Part shown: piece after piece, positions 25,081 through 33,101 of the stretch
How positions within the stretch are numbered: the first letter of the stretch is position 1
Layout of the letters: each line of letters opens with the position of its first letter
Assembly (NCBI RefSeq): GCF_900116295.1
Contig: NZ_FPAF01000002.1
Location: forward strand, 124,001-188,000
Source of the DNA: Bacillus sp. 103mf
GTDB taxonomy: Bacteria > Bacillota > Bacilli > Bacillales > Bacillaceae_G
Direction of reading: 5' to 3'
DNA: 64,000 nt
Translations under genes and position numbers: made by a program
Notes under the pieces: model-generated
Seen by the model: the letters and a program-made list of their open reading frames with translations, nothing else
Databases searched by the model: none
Told to the model about the DNA's origin: nothing

Positions 25081-26168
25081 CCTAACACGTTCCGTCAAGT
25101 TCGCTAAACTTAACGCGTCTCACCTGAGACAGCTTACAGTTACCTGTAAGAGCAGACCATATCATGCTCTTTCGAGAAAAATCTTCTCATGAAGAGCCCT
25201 CGCTTTTCGAACACCTACCGCTTGTGTTCTACTCTACTCCCTTCTATTACAAATACATGCAATATGGTTTCGATGGTCGTTACACCTTTTAGATAATCAG
25301 TTTTCTTTACTCAATAAACATATAATCGGGAAAGTTTGGGTTTTTACACCTATTTGAAATAGCAACATTTGAAATCCCAATAATTGTAGCTGCTTCAGTA
25401 CAAGAACTATAAAGCGTTCCATCAATTATCACTTGTTTAGCATTGATAGGACTAATACCTGTCTGTTTTCCTTTTTTCTTCTTCGAAATCCTTTCTCTTG
25501 ATTCTTCAGAATGCTCTTTTCCAAAAAACGGATTATTTATTCCATACATAGCGCATTTTTTTCGTAAAACCTCAATAACTTCCTTAGAATGTGTCTTCTT
25601 ATAAAAATGATTTGCTATTCCCGTTTTGTCCCTTAATTTCCGAAGAGCTTCTTCATATGCTGCCTCGCCCATCCACTCTCGAGGATTTTTCCCATAAAAA
25701 TGATGAGCTTCTCCTTTTACAGCACCCGTTTCAGAAGAACAAGAAGTATTGTACAAAAGATTTCTAGTTAAAAAAGTATCCAAGAAATGCTGTTCTAAAT
25801 TCTTAGCTAAATGTAAATCGTCTAACGCTTTTCCTGTATTAAAAATCTTAAAAGACCTAAAGATAAAATTCTCTTCCCCATACTTATCCCATGCTCTTTG
25901 TAAATGAATACAATGATGAATACCTTTATTGAGTAATTTTTTGTGTGTTGAAAATCTTGTGGATAAATTATCAGTTCTGCCTACATAAAACTTTCCATCA
26001 CTTACATTAGTGATTTTATATATGTGTTGCAAAACATCCACCCCTAAGTAGGAATAATGCCATAAACTGATTAACTAACTTGGCTCGGTATTATCTTAAA
26101 AGTTTAAGACTTCCACCGAATTAACGAGGTTCTTGTAACTAGCATTTCTACTAGTTGACGCTACTCAA
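25081..26168 (-). mobile_element. Group I intron 1 of nrdE with homing endonuclease gene (1088 nt)
   Basis: The junction is GGCGT|TGCA on the message, exon ending in U, intron ending in G. On the minus strand the Q-like element AATACCGAGCCAAG precedes the endonuclease frame and the R- and S-like elements (GTGTAACGACCATCG, GATATGGTCTGC) follow it, so the endonuclease sits in a peripheral loop of the ribozyme. Intron plus homing endonuclease makes it a mobile element able to copy itself to intronless nrdE alleles. Confidence 0.9.
25307..26041 (-). CDS. GIY-YIG homing endonuclease encoded in the nrdE intron
   Basis: A 244-residue protein. The N-terminal domain carries a GIY-YIG signature in the form HIYKITNVSDGKFYVGRT (about residues 6-23) with the conserved Arg nearby (STRF) and a Glu in KNLEQHFLDTF (about 86-96). 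Repeated HxFYGK/NNPFFGKEHSEESRERISKK segments (about 115-185) are NUMOD3-like DNA-binding modules, and the C terminus (about 200-240) is a NUMOD1/helix-turn-helix module. ATG 26041 follows AGGGGTGG. GIY-YIG enzymes in nrdE introns of B. cereus-group strains (for example I-BthII) are known; this looks like that type. It should cut intronless nrdE near the insertion site. Confidence 0.93.
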   Translation of the reverse strand: MDVLQHIYKITNVSDGKFYVGRTDNLSTRFSTHKKLLNKGIHHCIHLQRAWDKYGEENFIFRSFKIFNTGKALDDLHLAKNLEQHFLDTFLTRNLLYNTSCSSETGAVKGEAHHFYGKNPREWMGEAAYEEALRKLRDKTGIANHFYKKTHSKEVIEVLRKKCAMYGINNPFFGKEHSEESRERISKKKKGKQTGISPINAKQVIIDGTLYSSCTEAATIIGISNVAISNRCKNPNFPDYMFIE

Positions 26169-26743
26169 TTAACGCCTCCACCAATCTTACTTAACTGCAT
26201 CGCAGTATTAATATTAAACCCAATCGAGTTTAAGCTATCGTCCATCTCTAACAAGAAACAAGACACCATTTCTCCTCTTCTGCTTCTTCCTGCATTTAAA
26301 AAGGTTGGTGTCGCTGGTTGATAGTTTTGTTTTACGATCATACTCGCGAATTGCTTCGCCTTCTGGACGTTTCCTCGTCCTAAATATAACGATACAATTG
26401 CCACGCGATCAGGATAACTTTCTAAGTATTGTTTTTGATCATTCGTTTTTAACGCGTAATCTTTATAAAACTTAGATGCTGCCATATAAGATTGAAACTC
26501 GAACTTTTCGCCGTATGTGATATCATATACAGCTTCCACCTCGTTCATCTTATATTCACTTAACACATCATAGTAGTAATCATGCTCTAACATATACTCG
26601 ATGCGTTCAGCCACGCTATCAAAATGAACGGTATTCTCTTTCGCCTCTTCCATAAAGACTGCTAGTGCCTCTTTATCTTTGTGAAGCTGATAGAACCCGT
26701 CCTGCATTTGCGTGATCTCATTATTCAATTCAATGTGTCGCAA
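26169..26743 (-). CDS. nrdE: Ribonucleotide reductase large subunit NrdE, exon 1
   Basis: The N-terminal 191 codons plus two bases of NrdE, the class Ib alpha subunit that reduces ribonucleoside diphosphates. It contains YLGRGNVQKAKQFA, QPATPTFLNAGRSRRGEMVS followed by CFLLEMDDS (first redox Cys, about residue 171) and ends at AMQLSKIGGGV. It lacks the ATP-cone domain, as class Ib enzymes do. The start overlaps nrdI by 14 bases. Without splicing, the frame stops three codons later. Confidence 0.93.
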
Positions 26744-27089
26744 TCTCCAGCACCCTCTCTTTAAAAAATTCTACATCTTTATTTGTTCCAGATAACTCAA
26801 ATTTTGATACAATCGGCACCTCATATCTCGTTGCAATCTTGTCTGCACTCGCTCCAAACATATCTCCCCAATTGCGATTTCCGCTTGCAGCTACTCCTTT
26901 TAAGCGTTCATGATTACGTTCTAAAAATTCCAAAACACGTTCCGGCACATTTCCAAAACCTGTTGTATACGTAATAAGGACAAATTCTTCATCTAATACG
27001 AGATTTTCATTAATTTGAACGGCCGGCATATTTAATTTGTGGATGAAACGCTTCACGTTTCCTGTCATAGAATCATATGCAACCAACAT
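26730..27089 (-). CDS. nrdI: Flavodoxin-like NrdI, class Ib RNR activator
   Basis: A 119-residue flavodoxin-like FMN protein that supplies the oxidant needed to assemble the Mn-tyrosyl radical in NrdF. The FMN phosphate loop is YDSMTGNVKRFIHKL (about residues 5-19) and FMN contacts are in ITYTTGFGNVPERV and GNRNWGDMFGASADKIA. ATG 27089 follows GGAGGG. First gene of nrdI-nrdE-nrdF, with NrdR boxes upstream. Confidence 0.95.
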   Translation of the reverse strand: MLVAYDSMTGNVKRFIHKLNMPAVQINENLVLDEEFVLITYTTGFGNVPERVLEFLERNHERLKGVAASGNRNWGDMFGASADKIATRYEVPIVSKFELSGTNKDVEFFKERVLEIATH

Positions 27090-27138
27090 CTCCGACCCTC
27101 CTTTTACATCTTTTCACATCATGTTCGTTCCTGATGAA

Positions 27139-27186
27139 TTCTCTATATATTGTATTACTTTTTAAAAAAGGACACAAGATATATGT
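27139..27186. promoter_or_regulatory. Paired NrdR boxes
   Basis: CTATATATTG (27143-27152) matches the NrdR core CWATATATWG exactly, and CAAGATATAT (27175-27184) matches at eight of ten positions. Their centres are 32 bp apart, three helical turns, the spacing expected for NrdR dimers. They lie 54-95 bases upstream of nrdI. Confidence 0.7.
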
Positions 27187-27189
27187 ATA

Positions 27190-27399
27190 ATTTCTTTCTT
27201 TTTAAAAATTTATTTTTTCGACAAGAAAGGTCGATCTTTTTACAATACAAAGAATATGAAACAACATTCTAAAACACATGTCAATAAAGTGTATTTCAAA
27301 AAAGTTGTCAACGGATTTACCCACATTTCCAAAAAAGTTCATCGCAACAAATTGTCAAAAAAAGAAACATACATGCGAAATCTATTGCTCATTTGTCAT
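27190..27399. other. Non-coding spacer
   Basis: AT-rich sequence between the nrd control region and the next terminator. Two overlapping 70-codon plus-strand frames have no ribosome-binding site and unlikely composition; I see nothing else supported here. Confidence 0.4.
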
Positions 27400-27435
27400 A
27401 AAAAAACGAACAGTTTCCCTATTAGAAACTGTTCG
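27400..27435 (-). terminator. Intrinsic terminator
   Basis: On the minus strand, perfect 11-bp stem CGAACAGTTTC/GAAACTGTTCG followed by seven T residues. It ends the transcript of the YolD-like gene about 80 bases after its stop. Confidence 0.85.
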
Positions 27436-27517
27436 AAACCGGTTACACATTTTTTCTATATATAAGTTAAAACTTTCAATTCCCCTTTTTTAGTGCACGT
27501 TTAAACATGCTGCTGTT

Positions 27518-27835
27518 TTAATTAAACGTTTGTACGCGCACGATATCGCTCAAAAAAATATGATAGAAACTCTCATCTTTACATTGCATCGTAAAAACAG
27601 GTGATTCTTCATCGAAATACGCAATCGTACCTTTAACTTTTTGAATAGAGTTTTGAAGTTTTGCGACTACAAACACACTTTGTTCTTGTTCATATGCTAT
27701 TTTTAATTGCCTTATGATTTCCTTCATTCGCTTTCGCTTTTCGGGAAACATAACCATCCCAACAAATTTCCTTCCTTTCTCATCTTTCCAAAAACAGTCC
27801 CAGTGCGGAAGTATTCCTTGCTTAAACTCTCCCAA
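27518..27835 (-). CDS. YolD-like family protein
   Basis: A 105-residue soluble protein. The pattern fits YolD-like proteins: a MVMFPEKRKRMKEIIRQLKI segment (about residues 28-47), a central beta section with VKGTIAYFDEESP, and a C-terminal FHxIxLxDIVRVQ-like ending (HIFLSDIVRV). YolD-like proteins are often encoded next to Y-family polymerases; no polymerase gene is present here. The function is unknown. ATG 27835 has an AGGAGAGGAG-type ribosome-binding site. Confidence 0.5.
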   Translation of the reverse strand: MGEFKQGILPHWDCFWKDEKGRKFVGMVMFPEKRKRMKEIIRQLKIAYEQEQSVFVVAKLQNSIQKVKGTIAYFDEESPVFTMQCKDESFYHIFLSDIVRVQTFN

Positions 27836-27889
27836 ATAAACTCCTCTCCTTTCTCGTTATCCGACTCTTAGCAAGAGCAATTTTTTTCC

Positions 27890-28084
27890 TTATGAGCGCG
27901 GCGTTTCCATATATGTATAAATGATTTTCCCACCGTGCTGTGCGTTACCTCGAAAATGTTTAAAATCTTCTCGTTCTACTAAAACTTGGCGAAATGTATA
28001 AAACACTTCTTTTGACACAACATATTCTTCTATTTCTTTATTTTTAAGCTGATCTAAAATCATATTTACTTGTTGTTTATCCAC
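27890..28084 (-). CDS. Small hypothetical protein
   Basis: A 64-residue hydrophilic protein, mixed helix then beta pattern, without Cys or membrane segments; I do not recognise its family. The best start is GTG 28084: AAAGGTGATT, which pairs well with 16S rRNA, precedes it, whereas the in-frame GTG at 28093 lies within that site. It lies 54 bases upstream of, and probably is co-transcribed with, the YolD-like gene. Confidence 0.6.
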   Translation of the reverse strand: MDKQQVNMILDQLKNKEIEEYVVSKEVFYTFRQVLVEREDFKHFRGNAQHGGKIIYTYMETPRS

Positions 28085-28217
28085 GCTAATCACCTTTCTG
28101 TCGTATTTTTACTTTACGACCACTTTTAAATATATCCAATCCACTCCTAATACAGCAAATCATTTCGTATCATGCTAACTCTTATGATACAATAAAATGG
28201 ACACTAGGAGGGATATC

Positions 28218-28775
28218 ATGATTCGGAAAGCAAAACAAACAGATGCTAACGCAATATCTCCTTTATTGTACAACGCACTGCATGAAATTGCTGAAAAATT
28301 AACAGGTAGCACAAATGAAACAGAAGTTCTAGAAGGTTTAGAATATTGGTTTACGAAAAAGCAAAACCGACTCAGTTATGAAAATTGTTTTGTTGAAGAA
28401 CGAAATGGAAAGGCTGTTGGTATTATTGTAGCCTACCACGGAAGTGTCGCAACTAAACTAGATGCCCCCATTGTGAAACGGTTACGAGACATTAAACAAG
28501 ATTCTTCTATTATATTAGAAAAAGAAGCAGAAGAAGATGAATATTATATTGATACTCTATCTGTTTCATCTACATATGGCGGACAAGGTATCGGTTCAAA
28601 TTTAATTCTTGCTGCTGAAACACACGCTCAAGAAGAAGGGCATGACAAAATTTCTTTACTAGTAAACTTAGAAAACAAACCTGCGTTTTCTCTTTATAAA
28701 AAACTCGGCTATACACAAGATAACACACTTATGCTTGTGGGCGAACCATATGCTCATTTAGTTAAACATATATAA
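28218..28775 (+). CDS. GNAT-family N-acetyltransferase
   Basis: A 185-residue acetyl-CoA-dependent transferase. The acetyl-CoA loop is STYGGQGIGSNLILAAE (about residues 122-138: Q/RxxGxG/A), followed by the EGHDKISLLVNLENKPAFSL and YKKLGYT motifs that end the fold. Substrate unknown. ATG 28218 follows AGGAGGG with six bases; an ATG 21 bases upstream lacks such a site. A GATACAATA -10-like sequence lies just upstream, so the transcript is short and monocistronic. Confidence 0.9.
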   Translation: MIRKAKQTDANAISPLLYNALHEIAEKLTGSTNETEVLEGLEYWFTKKQNRLSYENCFVEERNGKAVGIIVAYHGSVATKLDAPIVKRLRDIKQDSSIILEKEAEEDEYYIDTLSVSSTYGGQGIGSNLILAAETHAQEEGHDKISLLVNLENKPAFSLYKKLGYTQDNTLMLVGEPYAHLVKHI

Positions 28776-28817
28776 TACAAAGGCACAATTATCAAATAAT
28801 AATTGTGCCTTTGTATT
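28774..28817. terminator. Perfect 19-bp terminator stem
   Basis: AATACAAAGGCACAATTAT (28774-28792) pairs exactly with 28799-28817 across a six-base loop. It overlaps the GNAT stop region and separates it from the convergent phosphatase gene. Confidence 0.85.
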
Positions 28818-28840
28818 ATATGTATTACACCTATTACACT

Positions 28841-29440
28841 TTATGTATACGTTACAAACACATTTCCTTCTGTCACTTCACGAAACGTATAAATTGTACA
28901 CCCCCACGGTTTATTATGAAATAGCAGTGGTCCACGCCATCCCCGCGTACTTAACTCTTTACCAATCATCGCATTAAAATAACTGTGCCCAATAAGCGTA
29001 ACTCGCTGATATACATTTGCATATCCAACTAACACATCGGCCGCTTGCTTCGCTCTTCTCTGTACTTCTAAGTAAGATTCAACATCCCTCGAATAACCAA
29101 TCATCCAAAATGCTCGGCTCAAAAACATCCATACTTCCGGCTTACACTTTATCCATTTCGGAACAGGTAAAATAGAAGGAACGGCAGCTTCGCGAAAAAG
29201 GGGATTTTGCATAAAAATAACATTGTTAGTCAACATCGTTGCTGATTGAACAGCTTTTTTCTGATCACTCGATACAATAAATTTAGAAGATTCAACCACT
29301 TCAATTGCTTCAATTGGAATTTCTATTTCTCTCATAATATCTTCATGCTCGTATCTTTGTAACCATTCTTGAAATTCTTGTACTGTAATCGTTTTCTTTT
29401 GAACACTAGAGCTTCCATGACGTATGAAAGAAATTTGCAT
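28841..29440 (-). CDS. Histidine phosphatase family protein
   Basis: A 199-residue protein with the phosphoglycerate-mutase-like fold. The catalytic RHG is at the N terminus (ISFIRHGSSS, residues 3-12) and the second His lies in VTLIGHSYFNAMIG (about residues 149-162). The Glu region is FMQNPLFREAAVP. It is likely a phosphatase of unknown small substrate. ATG 29440 has GGAGAG eight bases upstream; frame extension to 29482 is not supported. Confidence 0.85.
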   Translation of the reverse strand: MQISFIRHGSSSVQKKTITVQEFQEWLQRYEHEDIMREIEIPIEAIEVVESSKFIVSSDQKKAVQSATMLTNNVIFMQNPLFREAAVPSILPVPKWIKCKPEVWMFLSRAFWMIGYSRDVESYLEVQRRAKQAADVLVGYANVYQRVTLIGHSYFNAMIGKELSTRGWRGPLLFHNKPWGCTIYTFREVTEGNVFVTYT

Positions 29441-29499
29441 CTTTCTCACTCTCCGTTCAACATTTTCCTTATATAAATCCATTTTAATTTTTGGCCACC

Positions 29500-29797
29500 T
29501 TTGTCTTGCCTCCTAGGCCCTCATGTCTAAAAACCTTTCCACACAAGAAGGTAAAAAACACCTTATGTGTGAAAGAACCTTAGCCAACAGGCCTAAACGG
29601 TCGGCTCTGCTTTTCTTTATGATCCAGCTCCAGCGGCTATGCAGAATACAATAGGACCGCTACTTGCTTTCTCCTTTTATTTTACCTTGCATGTGGCAGA
29701 AAAAGGCCCTGACCGCCTCTATGTATAGCCAGATGCTCTCGCTCGCCTAAAAAGAAAGAGGGTTTCTATGTAGATTTTTAAATTTGGATTTATATAG
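29500..29797 (-). repeat. Truncated MITE-like repeat fused to another palindromic repeat
   Basis: Between about 29690 and 29797 lies an inverted copy of the CGGTCAGGGCCTTTTTCT family with a good outer end (GATTTATATAG). Its other end is replaced by GATCCAGCTCCAGCGGCTA (29621-29639), part of the palindromic repeat otherwise nested in bcr1-like elements. Further left is an imperfect hairpin (CACACAAGAAGGT with ACCTTATGTGTG). No gene is present. Confidence 0.6.
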
Positions 29798-29809
29798 AAC
29801 ACACTTATA

Positions 29810-29968
29810 TTATTCAGCACTTCCATCTTCATGACTAGAAAAAGAAGGAGCGCTATCAACGCCCTCATAGTATATGTATGTTTCATGTTCACGAATCATT
29901 TTTAATTTCGTATATGCAAATAGAAACAACACAATAGCTATAAAGCTTCCTACAATCTCAAATACCAT
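29810..29968 (-). CDS. Small single-pass membrane protein
   Basis: A 52-residue protein with an N-terminal transmembrane helix (about residues 3-20, VFEIVGSFIAIVLFLFAYT) and a hydrophilic cytosolic tail ending in Ser, Glu and Asp residues. ATG 29968 is seven bases after GGAGA. I do not recognise a family; the layout resembles small Bacillus membrane proteins of unknown role. It is divergent from the ykvS-like gene. Confidence 0.6.
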   Translation of the reverse strand: MVFEIVGSFIAIVLFLFAYTKLKMIREHETYIYYEGVDSAPSFSSHEDGSAE

Positions 29969-30179
29969 ATTATCGTCTCCATTTCAGGATGCTCTTATAT
30001 TCACCTTACAATAAATATGCGATTCTTACTATAAAACAATTGTGAAAAATTAGTATTTTTTTCAAAAAAATATCATGGAAACATTTACAAATGAGAAAAT
30101 ATCGTTCAAAATAAAGGGAAATACAAAAAGAACGAATCTTGTTCTCTTTTTCGTAAAAATGTAACAAGGAGAGTTGCTT

Positions 30180-30365
30180 ATGAAAATCGCAGAAGCTGGA
30201 GATATCATTGAATTTAAAAACGGTTTACAAGGGCGCGTTCAAAAAGTAAATAAAAACTCCGTTATCGTTGATATAACAATTATGGATAATTTTAGAGAGC
30301 TAGATATGGAACCTCTTACTGTTGTCAATCATAAAAACTATACAATTATTACGCAACATACATAG
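30180..30365 (+). CDS. DUF2187 family protein (YkvS-like)
   Basis: A 61-residue protein: AEAGDIIEFKNGLQGRVQKV then NSVIVDITIM and a C-terminal YTIITQ, the pattern of a small SH3-like beta barrel. It matches the YkvS/DUF2187 family of Bacillus, and ykvS lies close to the queuosine (ykvJKLM) genes in B. subtilis too. Function unknown. ATG 30180 follows AAGGAG with good spacing; the TTG two codons earlier is less likely. A terminator follows. Confidence 0.8.
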   Translation: MKIAEAGDIIEFKNGLQGRVQKVNKNSVIVDITIMDNFRELDMEPLTVVNHKNYTIITQHT

Positions 30366-30371
30366 AATACT

Positions 30372-30402
30372 AGAAAAGAGGGGGCAAGCCCCCTCTTTTC
30401 TT
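30372..30402. terminator. Bidirectional terminator
   Basis: Perfect 13-bp stem AGAAAAGAGGGGG/CCCCCTCTTTTCT with a four-base loop, between the ykvS-like gene and the end of the que operon; it can serve both. Confidence 0.85.
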
Positions 30403-30898
30403 AACGATTATCTACTGTTTCTGGATATAAATCATGATTCATTAAACGATATTCAGCCATTTTTTCATATTTTGTACCTGGACGTCCATAGTTACAATAT
30501 GGGTCAATAGAAATACCACCGCGTGGTGTAAACTTACCCCATACTTCAATATAACGTGGATCCATTAGCTTAATTAAGTCATTCATAATTACATTCATAC
30601 AGTCTTCATGGAAATCTCCATGGTTGCGGAAACTAAATAAATATAACTTTAAAGATTTACTCTCTACCATTTTTTGTTCTGGAATATAACTAATATAAAT
30701 TGTCGCAAAATCTGGTTGGCCTGTTTTTGGGCATAAACTTGTAAACTCTGGACAATTAAATTTTACAAAATAATCACGATTCGGATGATTATTATCAAAC
30801 GTCTCTAAAATTTCTGGGCTATATTCAAATAAATATTTTGTATTTTGATTTCCTAGTAATGTTACATCTTTTAAATCTTCATCTTTTCTTCCAGTCAT
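30401..30898 (-). CDS. queF: preQ0 reductase QueF
   Basis: A 165-residue NADPH-dependent 7-cyano-7-deazaguanine reductase, a T-fold enzyme that makes preQ1 for queuosine tRNA modification. The catalytic Cys is in [17 protein letters not shown] (about residues 52-68), the QueF motif is [20 protein letters not shown] (about 79-98) containing the conserved Glu and His, and [15 protein letters not shown] is near the end. The short (unimodular) form. Last gene of queC-D-E-F, 18 bases after queE. Confidence 0.96.
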   Translation of the reverse strand: MTGRKDEDLKDVTLLGNQNTKYLFEYSPEILETFDNNHPNRDYFVKFNCPEFTSLCPKTGQPDFATIYISYIPEQKMVESKSLKLYLFSFRNHGDFHEDCMNVIMNDLIKLMDPRYIEVWGKFTPRGGISIDPYCNYGRPGTKYEKMAEYRLMNHDLYPETVDNR

Positions 30899-30916
30899 CT
30901 AAAAATCTCCCTTCAC

Positions 30917-31633
30917 TTATACACCGCGTTTATTCCCCCACACTAAAGCGTGGAGCTGCGGTAATACTTTTGCATCATTCATTTCCTTACATTGCACAGC
31001 TTTATCAATAAGCCACTCATATTTCATAAGAAGACGCTGAATTAACGAAGCATCATCCGTCGTCTTCGTATCATCATTTCCAACTTGTAAGAAAAACGGA
31101 ACGTGTGGATAACGTTCATGCACTTCTTTTGCATATACAAAATCTTGATCATCAAATACAACCACTTTTAAGCTAAACTCTTTTCCGTCTAACTTATCAA
31201 TGATTGAATCTAACATAACAAAATTCGTTGTCATCTTTGAACTCGGCGGCTTCGGCGAGATTGTCACCTCATCTATATGAAGCAACCAATCTTGCCATTT
31301 ACTTCCTTGCGTTTCAATTGCTGTACGAATTCCGTTCTTTTTTAATAAAGAAATCAATTCTCCTAAATGCTTCAACAGCGCAGGGTTCCCACCTGAAATC
31401 GTTACATGTGAGAAATTTTCACCGCCAATTTGGACAAGCTCAGAAAAAATTTCTTTCGGCGACATTTGACGAATTTGCTCTTTCGCAGAACCGTCCCATG
31501 TAAATGCAGAATCACACCATGCACAACTATAATCACAACCTGCTGTGCGAACAAACATTGTTTTTTGGCCAACTACCATTCCTTCTCCTTGAATTGTCGG
31601 TCCAAAAATTTCTAACACAGGAATGTTACTCAC
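30917..31633 (-). CDS. queE: 7-carboxy-7-deazaguanine synthase QueE
   Basis: A 238-residue radical-SAM enzyme that rearranges 6-carboxy-tetrahydropterin to 7-carboxy-7-deazaguanine. The [4Fe-4S] motif is AGCDYSCAWCDSAFTW (Cys-x3-Cys-x2-Cys, about residues 32-47), and the substrate-entry motif IFGPTIQGEGMVVG is at the N terminus. SAM-binding GGNPAL follows (about 100-105). The start overlaps queD by eight bases. Confidence 0.96.
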   Translation of the reverse strand: MSNIPVLEIFGPTIQGEGMVVGQKTMFVRTAGCDYSCAWCDSAFTWDGSAKEQIRQMSPKEIFSELVQIGGENFSHVTISGGNPALLKHLGELISLLKKNGIRTAIETQGSKWQDWLLHIDEVTISPKPPSSKMTTNFVMLDSIIDKLDGKEFSLKVVVFDDQDFVYAKEVHERYPHVPFFLQVGNDDTKTTDDASLIQRLLMKYEWLIDKAVQCKEMNDAKVLPQLHALVWGNKRGV

Positions 31634-32120
31634 CCATCATCCACTCCCGTCTTACTTCTGCATAGCTTGTTGGTGTTTCAAATAAGCGCACAAATTCCAC
31701 ACGTGCCCCTTTATATTCATTTTGTCGATCACCTTTTGTTAGTGCCTCTTCCATTTTCTCAAAAATCCATACAACCATATTTTCAGCAGTTGTATTCATA
31801 GCTGGAAGTGTTTCATTTAAGTAACGATGATCTAAATATATTTCAATTTCATTTTTCCAAATTTCTTTTATATCACCAAAATCAATCGCTAGGCCAATTT
31901 CATTCACATAACCACTAATTCCAAAAATTACTTTATACGTATGGCCATGAAGATTTTTACATTTCCCTTCATAACAGTGCAGGTGATGTGCAGCATCAAA
32001 CGTAAATTCTTTACTAACCATCACACGCTTATTATGATACTTTAGTTGCTTACGCTCAATGTCTTGATCTATTTTTTGCAAATTTTCAACAATGCGAAAT
32101 CCAAAAAAGTCTTGTGTCAT
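31626..32120 (-). CDS. queD: 6-carboxy-5,6,7,8-tetrahydropterin synthase QueD
   Basis: A 164-residue T-fold enzyme that converts dihydroneopterin triphosphate to 6-carboxytetrahydropterin. Zinc ligands are in FDAAHHLHCYEGKCKNLHGH (about residues 41-60) with the catalytic Cys in that stretch, and the Asp/His pair is at LDHRYLNE. A roughly 30-residue N-terminal extension precedes the core, as in other Bacillus QueD. ATG 32120 overlaps the queC stop codon by one base. Confidence 0.96.
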   Translation of the reverse strand: MTQDFFGFRIVENLQKIDQDIERKQLKYHNKRVMVSKEFTFDAAHHLHCYEGKCKNLHGHTYKVIFGISGYVNEIGLAIDFGDIKEIWKNEIEIYLDHRYLNETLPAMNTTAENMVVWIFEKMEEALTKGDRQNEYKGARVEFVRLFETPTSYAEVRREWMMGE

Positions 32121-32791
32121 TATGCTTTCGCTCCTTCACGCTCTTGTACATATTTATCAAGTCCTGCTTTACGAAGCTGACACGCTGGACATTCACCGCA
32201 ACCATCACCAATAATTCCGTTATAACAAGTTAACGTCTTTTCACGGACAAATTCGAATGCCCCAAGTTCGTCTGCTAATTTCCACGTTTCCGCTTTATCA
32301 ATCCACATAAGTGGTGTATGAATAACGAATGGATAATCCATCGATAAATTTAGTGTAACGTTTAACGATTTCACAAATACATCACGACAATCTGGATAGC
32401 CGCTAAAGTCTGTTTCACACACACCGGTTACAATATGACGTGCCCCCACTTGTTTAGCTAACACAGCTGCAAACGATAAAAACAATAAATTACGTCCATC
32501 AACAAATGTCGACGGCAACTCACCATCTTCATGTGTAATTTCCATATCTGTACGCGTTAACGCATTAGGAGCCAGCTGATTTAACAAGCTCATATCAAGT
32601 ACAGTATGCTTCACACCTAATTCTTTTGTAATTTCTGCCGCACAGTCAATTTCGAGCTTATGACGTTGATTATAATTAAACGTCACTGTTTCTACTTCTT
32701 CAAACTGTTCAAGTGCCCAAAATAAACATGTTGTACTATCTTGACCACCACTAAAAACAACAACTGCTTTTTCCTTTTTCATTTCACTCAT
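32120..32791 (-). CDS. queC: 7-cyano-7-deazaguanine synthase QueC
   Basis: A 223-residue enzyme that uses ATP and ammonia to turn 7-carboxy-7-deazaguanine into preQ0. The PP-loop [15 protein letters not shown] (about residues 11-25) and the zinc site with four Cys in [20 protein letters not shown] (about 188-207) are complete. First gene of the que operon, controlled by the preQ1 riboswitch upstream. Confidence 0.97.
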   Translation of the reverse strand: MSEMKKEKAVVVFSGGQDSTTCLFWALEQFEEVETVTFNYNQRHKLEIDCAAEITKELGVKHTVLDMSLLNQLAPNALTRTDMEITHEDGELPSTFVDGRNLLFLSFAAVLAKQVGARHIVTGVCETDFSGYPDCRDVFVKSLNVTLNLSMDYPFVIHTPLMWIDKAETWKLADELGAFEFVREKTLTCYNGIIGDGCGECPACQLRKAGLDKYVQEREGAKA

Positions 32792-32842
32792 TCTCCTCTT
32801 TTTTCGATTCGAAGAAGAAAGAGCGTTCTTGAACTGTCATAC

Positions 32843-32880
32843 TAAAAAAAACAAAACAATATCAAAAAGGACATTGTTCT
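32843..32880 (-). terminator. Riboswitch-controlled terminator
   Basis: On the minus strand AACAATGTC pairs with GATATTGTT, followed by TTGTTTTTTTT. It lies directly after the preQ1 aptamer and should form when preQ1 is bound. Confidence 0.8.
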
Positions 32881-32881
32881 C

Positions 32882-32920
32882 TTCTTAGTTTTTTATAGAG
32901 GGAGTTCGCGAACCTCTCCC
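32882..32920 (-). promoter_or_regulatory. preQ1-I riboswitch aptamer
   Basis: On the minus strand the RNA reads GGGAGAGGTTCGCGAACTCC then CTCTATAAAAAACTAAGAAG, i.e. the GAGGTTC stem, CUCUAUAAAAAACUA A-rich tail and pseudoknot of the smallest known preQ1-I class. It sits about 90 bases upstream of queC and turns the queCDEF operon off when preQ1 is sufficient. Confidence 0.93.
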
Positions 32921-33101
32921 ATGCTATGCATGGATTGTCTTCTTTAACTTTCATCTTACATTGTAACATACCAAGTATATGAGTGAAAAACGTCTATTTT
33001 TTCTGTTTTTTCTAAAAATAATATTTCATTTTCTTCCATATTAATAGTATGATAATTTTATATACCAAACCTTTATTTTTCGCTACAAGGAGGTTTTAAA
33101 G

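Noticed and set aside
27256-27493. Two overlapping 70-codon frames
   Set aside because: Lys-rich, AT-driven frames without ribosome-binding sites, overlapping a minus-strand terminator.
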